Source: Auxenochlorella pyrenoidosa (taxonomy: Eukaryota; Chlorophyta; Trebouxiophyceae; Chlorellales; Chlorellaceae). From it: a stretch of 11,071 nt of DNA. The DNA lies in assembly GCA_001430745.1 (NCBI GenBank), contig KQ481983.1, positions 151,779-162,849 of the forward strand. Reading direction: 5' to 3'. Below are positions 1 through 7,900 of this stretch, piece by piece. The position numbers and the translations under genes were made by a program. Positions within the stretch are counted from its first letter, which is position 1. Each line of letters begins with the position of its first letter. Under the pieces are notes generated by a model, which worked only from the letters and a program-made list of their open reading frames with translations, ran no database searches and had not been told where the DNA came from.

Positions 1-346
1 GGGGAACTGCATTTGGACCAAAGAGCTCGGGGCTGTGGGCTTGCCGCTCAATGCCACTGGGTGAGGGATGTACTGCTGCAGCTGCGCCTGCAGCTGCTGG
101 AGGCTGTAGTAGACGGCACGAGTGGTGCCTGGGGGCGGCCCGCGTGCCTGCTGCCCATGCGGGTGTCATGCGTCCCAGGGTATTCGCTGCCAGCTGAGCA
201 CGGGTCGAGCATGAGCCGCTGACAGCTCTGCCTGGCTGCCAGCTGTCGGCGCTGCGCCGGCTCTCACGCCTGGCTGGTTTGCTCCTTTGGACTCGAAATC
301 TGTCCTACTGCAATGCAACTTGCAGCACAGATCCCGGCTGGCTTGC
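1..346 (-). other. Unresolved 3' part of the phosphatase gene (two exon models)
   Basis: Downstream of the GHDH exon two continuations keep the frame. Model A: GC-AG intron 346-148 (199 nt, typical for this gene), then an exon from 147 (or 150) to the window edge. It includes RAVYYSLQQLQ at about 120-88, with G/C-ending codons, and resembles a last beta strand plus a Gln-rich tail. Model B: a 47-nt GC-AG intron 346-300, an exon 299-268 (ISSPKEQTSQ), then an exon from 186 that stops at 50-48. Model B needs an intron far shorter than any other here (138-364 nt), so model A is favoured. Neither model yields the Ser-Gly-Ala-Gly segment that normally follows GHDH. The plus strand over 60-120 also looks weakly coding, so low-complexity composition alone could explain the open frame. 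Confidence 0.4.
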
Positions 347-3300
347 CTGGAAGGACATAGCGTGGTCGTGGCCGTTGAAGTAAGCAGCTGCACGGGAGAC
401 GATGGGCATGCATGCATCCATATGGGTGAGTGGGGGCATGGCTGTGCTGGCGTCGCCTGCCCTGGGCTGGCAGCATTGGCACCGTGCAGCTCCAGTTTGG
501 CCTGCCTGCAGGTGCCAGCTTGCACCTCTGCGACACAGCCTGTATACAGCTCTGCCGGGTTGCCCCTTGTTATGAAACAAAACGCAGCTCTCACCCGGCT
601 TGTACTTGGCCACCAGAGCGGCGAACGGCGCCCAGCCATCTGTTGGCAGGCAAACGGAGCAGAGGGTATGTGCGGACGTTGGTCGTTGTTACTAGCATCA
701 TCAGCGCAGCACTAGTGCGCTGAGAGGAGGCCTAGCAGGCGGCATGGCGCCAAGTACTCTCAGCCGTTAGCGCAACATGCCACGGCCGGCCAGCATGCAT
801 GGCGCCTGCACGGCATGACTGCTTTAACTTTTCTGTGATGTTTCAGGGACCCTGCTTTTGCGCATCACTGTCTGCCGGCGGCTGGCCCTCACCTGCGCCG
901 GTGCTGGGCTTCTGGGAGGGGTCGAAGTAGGACGGGCCGGCAGTGGAGATGGCGGGATGGTGGGCTGCGGGAAGGCCAAACAACACAAGGAATTGCATTC
1001 GAGGCGGGCAGCGGCGCGCCGATGCCTGCTCAGGTGGGCTGCAGCTGCCAGTAGCCGAGGTCGTTCGGGTGCCAGACCACGACACTAGGGTCGACTGCAG
1101 GTGCTGTGCACCGAGGGGGTGCGCATGCAACCTGCCATGCAGGCGTCATCAGCCGCAATGTGCTCTGCACCCGGGGGGTGCGCATGCGAGCTGCAATGCA
1201 GGCGTCATCAGCTGCAGCCGTCTCACCAATCACGATGCCTTGCCAATCAAAATGCCTCACCAATCACAATGTTCCAGTCGGCGGTGCTGCTGTTCATGGA
1301 GGCTTCCAGGAAGGACAGCTGCTGGGCCACGCTGGCGTCGCTGGCCTGCACAGGGGAGTGTGTGTGGTGGGGGGGGGGGTTGGGGTTGGGGGTGGGGGGG
1401 CGGGGGAGGGGGCGGGGCAGCAGCAAGGCAGTTAGTGCTGGGCGAAGCCTGCATGTCGGGGGCCGGCGAGCGGGGAGAGTGTGGGGAGCGGGGCGGCAGA
1501 AAGGCAGTTGGGTTGTGGATGGGGCGCCAGCTCGGGAACGGATCCGGGCCATCCAGAGAAGGGGGGACGGGAGCAGCAGGGGCGGTCTGCCGAGGGGTGC
1601 AGCTGCCGCACCAGTGCTGCTCCTCGTACCGCGTGGGCTCCGGCTAGTTCCTACGGCTAACGCATGTGCGGCGGGCGGTACCACTGTGGTTACTGCTGGT
1701 ACTGCTCACGCAGTAGGTCAGCTCGTCGGTGTAGTAGTCGTTGCCAGCAGTGCGGTACTTCTTCACCCAGCAGGAGGTGTGGGCCACGTGGAAGCGGATC
1801 GAGGTGCCGGCGCCAGCGACGTCTGCGGCGCAGCAGGGTGCATGGCACGGCGGGGTGGGCCGCACGGCCGGGTGGGCGACAAAGCTGCAGGACGCAGCTC
1901 GGCATGCAGTGTGGAGCAAGGCGCGGACGACAGAAGCACGCTGTGCTTCGAGGCCGCAGGGTGCCGGGTCTGGGGCCCATCTCGTGTGTGCATGCGTGTG
2001 CATGCATGTTGGCACCTGATCAAGCCAGAACCAGAGCGTACCAGTGTTGAACCAGCGGGCCGGCAGGATCCAGTTCTTGTTCTTCTGCTGGTAGGCAATC
2101 TGGGCGTCCACGCCGCCCTTAAGGCCTGCCGGGCAGCAGCAAGGCCAGGAGTGTCAGTTACAGAGCATGCATGCACTTGCGGGCTGTGGGCACTGACCCA
2201 GGGGTCAACTTGTGCGTGCTGCATGCAGCGCCCCCCGGGATACACACTTGCTGGCACTGCAGCATGCTTCCAGCCCCTGGCTCAGCCAGGCAGCTGCAGT
2301 TGGGCCTGGGTGCGCCAAGCGACTGCTGCCGCGAGCGGCTTGCACAGTGCAGCGTTGCACGGCCCGGCTCTACCCGGCGGGGCCTGCTTTTGCTCTGGCT
2401 CTGCTTTGGCTTTGCTGCGACTCACCCAGCACGTCGTGGTTGCCCAGGGAGTTGATCCAGGGCAGGCCGCGCAGGGCATGCATGTCCTTCGCATTGTACA
2501 CATTCTCCCTGCACGTGCAGGAGAGGGTGGCAATGAGTGAGAGTGTGTGTGTGTGTGCGTGTATGTGTGTGTGTGAACCCCCGCCCTGTCGCGTTTGTCT
2601 GCGTGGGTGGGGTGGGATGGGGGTGTGGGTGGGCCAGGGGGCGTGCGGCCATGTATCTGCCAGCTGCTGCAGCGTCCACACTCCTCACCACCTCAACCCT
2701 CGCCGGCTCACACACTCACCAGTCGGTCTTGAACCGGTTGGCGCAGCGCAGGGTGGCGTTCACCTTCTTGTTGTCGTCGGCGTAGCAGCCGTCTGGTGGG
2801 AGGGCACAGTGTGTGTGTGTGGGTGGGGGGGGGCAGGGGCGGGGGGAGGCGCAGGTTGGGCATTGGTTTAAGAAGGGGAGGGGGGGGGACGCCGCGGGGG
2901 CGACGCTCGCACTTAAAAGGGGCAGCGCAGCAGGCAGCACACTTCCTGCTTCGCTGGTTGCAGCCTGCCCACACCACCCTTGGTTCCCCTCCGCCTTGCG
3001 CCCGCTCCTCACTGATGTAAAAGTTGTCGCCTGCAGAGGCGGGGTGCAGGAAGGGGCAGCGGCCTAGGTCAGGGGCTGAGGAAGGCGGCTGGCTGGCGCA
3101 GGCGGCATGCGGGCCAGGTGCGACATGTGGCAGACCAGCTGTCGCCCCAGCCAGGAAGCTGTGCCAAGGCCCTGGCTGTGTCACCTCCTGGTGTTCGAAC
3201 AAGTAGGGTATTAAAGGAGGAAAGAAAGAGGCACCCACCAGTGTTCACCACGAACTGGCAGCCGCGCTTGCCGCAGGCCATGTTCATGAGCTCCGCCACC

Positions 3301-4245
3301 TTGAGCTGCTCCAGGCCGCCTGCGGGTGTGTGTGGCGAGAGGCGGGCCAGAGTGGACTCTGGCAGGTGCCCGCCACTTGGCAAGCGCTCCATTTGCATCC
3401 TCAGATGCGCGGCTGCTGCCTGGAGGCGGCTGTCAAGAGCAGGCAGGACGCTCAGCATGTTGCTTTAAAGCAGCAATTATGTCGCGGCGCCTGCACCCCT
3501 CACCGCAGGCATTGCCTTCAGGGTCATCGCCGGCGGGCAGGTCAGGGTTGGCGATGAACTGCAGCACAGATGACGGCAGATGTCAGCGCTGGCTTCGGTT
3601 GGCAGGTGCAGGAGTCACTGAGCGGCATGGCCACAGGCGCCCACCCACCGCTGAGCAGCTGTGACCGGTGCCTGCCACGCAACGTCACTGCATGGCGCAG
3701 CCGTCGTGCGCAGCCATGCCTTGGCGTAGCCTGCCCCTCTGCCGCACCTGCTTGGCGAGCTTCTTGCAGGTGGCCAGCGTGCCATCAGAGTACTGCACAG
3801 GGTGTCATGCATGGGGTAATTGCTGCGAGATCGAGGTGGCATCAGGCCTTGCAGGCAGCCAGGCAGGAAGCTGAGCGGGGTTGCATCCTGTGAACACACA
3901 GCACGTCAGCCAGGCTCCCCCCGTGCCTACCTCGCCACCAATCCGACCCCAGTCTGCGAGCAAGGGGCAGGCGGGCAAGAAGAATGGGCATGCATGCATA
4001 TGTGGAATGGGGTGTGCGGGCTGCTGCTCCCGCCACCACCGCCAACATGCCCATCCCAGCCCATTTGTCGGGCAAGTGCATCCCTCTGGCAGCCAATTCA
4101 AGCACCGAAGTCCATCCTCACCTCCGATCACTGCAAACGTGATTGCGCCCTTGTTGCGGGGCAGGCTGAGCTTGGCGCTGGGCTTGCCTGCCGCCGCCAC
4201 TGTGGCGGCAGCAGCCAGCAGGAGCAGCACTGTGCTCACTCGCAT
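1..4245 (-). CDS. Purple acid phosphatase (ACP5-like metallophosphoesterase), 14+ exons, 3' end unresolved
   Basis: Secreted binuclear metal phosphatase that hydrolyses phosphate monoesters. Exons (high to low coordinate): 4245-4122, 3953-3931, 3792-3748, 3558-3504, 3319-3239, 3030-3013, 2792-2720, 2508-2426, 2125-2042, 1822-1710, 1345-1261, 964-893, 639-595, 387-347. All phases match and the total is 314 residues. MRVSTVLLLLAAAATVAAAG at the start is a signal peptide; an in-frame ATG at 4284 would put 13 residues before it, so 4245 is preferred. All five metal motifs are visible: GDWG (Asp42), GDNFY (Asp111, Tyr114), GNHD (Asn163), AHHP (His263) and GHDH (His307, His309). These supply the seven ligands expected of the family, so the enzyme should be active. 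The last intron probably uses a GC donor (346-345) and rejoins at 147 or 150, in a frame that stays open to the window edge. The usual Ser-Gly-Ala-Gly strand after GHDH was not found. The family call is firm; the substrate is unknown. Confidence 0.87.
1101..1218. repeat. Tandem duplication of a 59-bp unit inside phosphatase intron 11
   Basis: Two adjacent units, 1101-1159 and 1160-1218, start GTGCTGTGCACC and GTGCTCTGCACC. They share GGGGGTGCGCATGC and GCAGGCGTCATCAGC in register. Divergence is modest, so the duplication is not brand new. It lies wholly within the intron (965-1260), next to the 17-bp triplication. Confidence 0.85.
1220..1270 (-). repeat. Triplicated 17-bp unit spanning a 5' splice site
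   Basis: On the minus strand three 17-nt units lie head to tail: ATTGTGATTGGTGAGGC (1270-1254), ATTTTGATTGGCAAGGC (1253-1237) and ATCGTGATTGGTGAGAC (1236-1220). The first holds the last 10 nt of phosphatase exon 11 and its GTGAGG donor. The second and third copy the donor as GCAAGG and GTGAGA. Only the first keeps the frame into the AHHP exon (starting at 964), because the spacing is not a multiple of three. Confidence 0.9.
1366..1424. repeat. G-rich tract (C-rich on transcript) before phosphatase exon 11
   Basis: Near-continuous G runs broken by T or A on the plus strand. The phosphatase transcript therefore reads a long C-rich tract ending about 20 nt before the acceptor at 1347-1346. It probably acts as the polypyrimidine tract. 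The plus strand has several runs of three or more Gs and could form a G-quadruplex. Confidence 0.75.
2543..2645. repeat. TG dinucleotide run plus G-rich tract in phosphatase intron 7
   Basis: A TG-rich run (about 2543-2575) is followed by GGGTGGGG-type sequence to about 2642, all within the intron 2509-2719. On the transcript it is CA-rich and C-rich and lies upstream of the acceptor at 2510-2509. It is simple-sequence DNA; no coding role is seen. Confidence 0.75.
2808..2890. repeat. GT run and G-rich tract in phosphatase intron 6
   Basis: GTGTGTGTGTG is followed by long G runs to about 2888, inside the intron 2793-3012. It is C-rich on the transcript strand and begins about 15 nt upstream of the acceptor for the exon starting at 2792, matching the arrangement at the other C-rich acceptors in this window. 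Confidence 0.75.
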
Positions 4246-4923
4246 GGATGCAAAGCAGGCACAAGCAGAACAGGCAATGTGCACGACAGATCGAAGAGCG
4301 CAGAAACGTACCTATCACTGGATTTCAATGCTGGATGCCACTATGGAAGAATCATGCTCCCAGGACAGGGTATCGGGAAGCCGAGGTGACAGATGGCACA
4401 TTGCTCCAGGACTGTAGTGGGGCACTGGGTCTTGAGATGTTCAAGTAAATTGTAGAGTGCATCAGGATCCGGGCTGTGTGCTGCAGAAGGCTGTAGGAGA
4501 GGTGTTGGTGATTCGTGTAAGGCATGCGTACTGCTGGCGTGAGGCTGACACTCCGTTGCAGTGCGTTCGCCTAACGCCTGTGTGGTGACGGCGTAGCGAA
4601 CAAGCTAATTGGCCCATCGTGCACAATACACTTGTTGCAGCTCTCACACATAGTTTTTGCTGCTGACACCAAACGTTTTCATCCTGCAAGAGCAGTAGAT
4701 TCACAAAGCCTGCGCCGCCACTCCCGCCTGAGCATGCTCAGCGCACCGCCCCTGCCGACCAAATGGTCGTCTGATCTGGCCGCTGATTGATGCGATGCCT
4801 TTGTTATCGCCTGCATAGCCACATGAAGAACATCCGCAGTTGCATTCCGTCGCTGTTCAGAGCTGGTCTGCGGTGGCGCTGACGAGCCGCTTAGTGGTTT
4901 TCAGATGCTTTCAAAGTGATCTG
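4246..4923. promoter_or_regulatory. Divergent intergenic region between the phosphatase and GLE1
   Basis: These 678 bp separate two divergent start codons and must contain both promoters and 5' UTRs, plus any non-coding first exon. The sequence looks less GC-rich than its surroundings. Visible elements are an inverted CCAAT box (ATTGG at 4608-4612) and a perfect palindrome at 4728-4741. I see no clear TATA box, no phosphate-response GNATATNC site and no supported coding exon. Transcription start sites cannot be placed from sequence alone. Confidence 0.6.
4728..4741. promoter_or_regulatory. Perfect 14-bp palindrome in the divergent promoter region
   Basis: CTGAGCATGCTCAG is its own reverse complement. 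It lies about 190 bp upstream of the GLE1 start and 480 bp upstream of the phosphatase start. Its core is GCATGC, the hexamer over-represented through the window. It could be a dimeric factor site; the function is inferred only from symmetry and position. Confidence 0.4.
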
Positions 4924-7900
4924 ATGATGGCTGTGCATTCGACCCCCGCCCCAGCCGCGGGCAGCAACGGGCCGCAGCAGCGAAGCGCAGCTGCCACCGC
5001 TCAAACGCCTGTAGACTCGCTGCCCTTTCTGAGCAGACTAGCCCGCAGCACCAGCAACTTGAGCGCCAGCAGCACGGGCAGCCCTGCCGGCGCGCGGGGC
5101 GGCGCCGCCAACCTCCCGCAAGCCAGCGGCGCACAAGGGTCGCAGCAGCAGCTGCTGCACACCCCTGTGTTCGGATCCAGGCGCAGGAGTGCAGGCATGG
5201 CGGCGCTGCCGCTGAGCCCTGGCTTTGGGATTGGCAGCGGTGGTGGCTCGGCTGGCCTGCGTGCATGCAGCGCCGCGGCAGCTGCTGCCACTGGAGGCGG
5301 CGCGGCGGGACGGTCAGGCGGCGCTCGCAGGCTGTCTGCACCCACCGGCTACTCTGAATCTGGAGTGTCGGGTGAGCATGCTTGCATGCTGTGCTGATAC
5401 CAGCAGGCAGCCAGAAGAACCCTGTGCTTGTGTGCCACGGCGGTTGGATCCGGCGAGTCGGGCTGCTGGGGGCGAGCCAAGATAGCATCCAGTCCGCCTG
5501 CTGCACGCCTCGACGCTGCAGACGTGCCAGAGCCCAGCTTCTCCATGCAAGCCCCCAGCGGGCTCAGCAGCGAAGAGGAGGATGAGGTCGACTCTGCAGC
5601 AGCTGGCGCCGCGAGACGCCGCAGCAGGTGAGCGCGAGCACCCGCCTCGCAGCCGCCCTCTGCGCCATGCTCTGCCGCACCTGCCTCTGCCCGTATGGCT
5701 GAGGCAGCCCTTGGTCCTTGACTGCCGAGCGCCCGATTCATGCTTACCTGCCAGCGCCGCCTGCCCTGTCCCGTGCTGCACAGGCACAGCGCGGCAGCGG
5801 CGCTGGGGGTTCGGCCCCTGGCCCCGGCGGAGCTCGCCCTTGCCGAGGCAGCTGCCCGGCTGGAACGGCGGCAGCGGGAGGAGGCACAGCGCAAGGTGGC
5901 TGCCCTGGAGCGGGCACTGGCGGACATAGATGCCGAGGAGGCGGCTGAGCTGGCGGCGCTGGCCGTGCAGCGTGCGCAGCAGGCGGCCGCGGCAGCCGCC
6001 GACGAGGCGGCCGCGGCGGCCGCCCGGCAGCAGCAGCGCTCCGCGCTGCTCAGCGGGCTGCGCTCGCAGCACCAGCAGAAGGCGGCAGAGGGGCAGCGCA
6101 AGGTGCATGAGCTAGAGGCAGCGATGGCGCAGCAGCAGCAGGCAGCGGCCGCGGCAGCAAAGGCAGCAGCCGAGCGTCGGGCTGCCGAGCAGGCTGCCGC
6201 GCGCGAGAAGCAGCAGAAGCAGGAGGCGGCGGCGAAAGCACAGGCGGCCGCCGACGCGGCGGCAGCAGAGGCAGCAGCAAAGGCGGCAGAGCAGCAGAAG
6301 CAGGCGGCGGCGGCGGCCAAGGCGGCGCAGACCAGCGGCATTCGCATCGCGCCCTCAGCTGCTGAGTGGGAGAAGCAGTGCGCAGCGGCGCTAGCGGCGG
6401 CGCAGGTGGGAGCTGCCAGGGGACAGTCGCACTTCCTTGAAGCGGGGCTTTCGATCTCAATGCAGGGACTTGACTTACTGCCATGCCTGACATGCCGTGC
6501 CGCCCACCTTGCAGGCTCCTGCTCAGCTCCATGCCTGCCACGTCATGCCGCCTCACCCATGCCCTGCAGGCGCAGGCGAAGCCGTTTGTGGATGACCGAG
6601 CGATGCGCGACAAGAAGCGGGCCATTGACAAGTTTGTGACGCTGAATGTGCAGCAGATCAGCGCCACCCTGGAGCAGGTGGGCGACCACGGTACTGCCTG
6701 CCAGCCATGGTACTGCCTGCCAGGTGCGCTGATCCTGGCACGGCTCTCCATGCTGCGCCTCAGCCGCGCGCCCCCCTCCCCCCCCCCCCCACCCCAAACC
6801 CCCCTGCTCGCAGGTTCGGCTCAAGGCGCAGGCGCTGGTGGGCTTTGTGGCGGCGCAGCACGGCGCGCAGCGCACCTATGCGCTGCTCACGCTTGCCAAC
6901 AAGCTGGTCAGCCAGTGCGAGGTGCAGGTGAATGAAGCCAGGTGCCTCGCTGCGCCTTCCATGCTGATCCCCTTTGCATGCCAATGCCCCTCTTCCTGCT
7001 TCATCACACACCACCCGCTTAACCTCTACCCGCTTCATCAATCGAACCTCTCCCTGCTTCATCGAACCTCTCCCCACTGCGTGACCCCTCTCCCTGCTCC
7101 CCTGCTTCGTTCGACCTCTCCCCACTGCATGGACCCTCTCCCTGGATCCTCTCCATGCATCATCAAACCTCTCCCTGCGGCATGCATCCTCCCCCTGGCC
7201 CCCAGCTCTGTGTGATGTCTCCCCGCTGCATGCAACCTGCCCCTGCAGGTCACCCGCCTCCACTCCTTTGCCTTCCCGCTAGCCGAGGTGGCAGTCGCGG
7301 TGATGTCCTCCCATCCCGAGTTTGTGCCGCTGCTGGCCGCCCGGCTGCACCAGGCAAGCGCCCCCTGCTGCCCGCAGCGCGGCCGCCGCTGCTGGCGTCC
7401 CTGCTGCTGCATCCGGGGTTGCAGCACGCTCGTCGTGTGTTCTGCCCGCTGGCGCGATCGATTGCTCGTGTGTGGCATGATGAAGGGACATTCTGCTGCT
7501 CCTAGGCGCGGCTTCCTGCAGGGCAAAAGTGTTCCCTCGCTGCCCTCCCCCTGCTGCATTTCCTCCTTGTCCCCTCGCCCTCCGCAGGTCTGCCCCCTCA
7601 CTGTGCCCAAGTGTATAGGCTTACCACTGCCTTCTCCCTGCTGCATCCTCCCCTTCACCCCTTATATAAGTGTCGTAACCCATTATATATCTGCAGGTCT
7701 GCCCCCTCACCGTGCCCAAGTACGTGGTCTTCCGGCAGGGCGCCGACGAGGACGCTTACCTGCGACAGCTGGGCTACAAAATCAGCACGGATGAGGACAC
7801 GGGGCAGGTGGGGGCAGCAATCTCTTCACGGGGTGCAGGCGCAGCTCTCCTGGTTTTGAGTGGTGGACCGGTACGGCGGGGCGGGCAGATGGGGCGCGGG

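Noticed and set aside
1030..1095. Possible minus-strand exon encoding WHPNDLGYWQLQP
   Set aside because: It has splice-like borders, but including it breaks the direct phase match between exon 11 (ending 1261) and the AHHP exon (964), and the family has no matching segment there.
1101..2540. Long plus-strand open frame (about 480 codons) over the phosphatase gene
   Set aside because: It crosses phosphatase exons and introns on the opposite strand, is Gly/Ala/Cys/Arg-rich, has no recognisable domain, and runs through G-tracts and tandem repeats. GC-rich DNA has few stops, so such frames are expected.
3461..3472. Palindrome TGCTTTAAAGCA in phosphatase intron 4
   Set aside because: A single 12-bp palindrome in an intron with no supporting context. 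It is most likely chance.
4840..4923. Upstream extension of the GLE1 reading frame from a TTG at 4840
   Set aside because: There is no ATG in this extension. The first ATG in frame is 4924, and the upstream codons lack the composition of the coding region.
5349..6347. Minus-strand open frame of about 330 codons, Ala/Ser/Cys-rich
   Set aside because: It is the antisense shadow of the GLE1 alanine-rich coiled-coil exon. Repetitive GCG/GCA codons read as Ala/Cys/Ser in antisense, and no family is recognisable.
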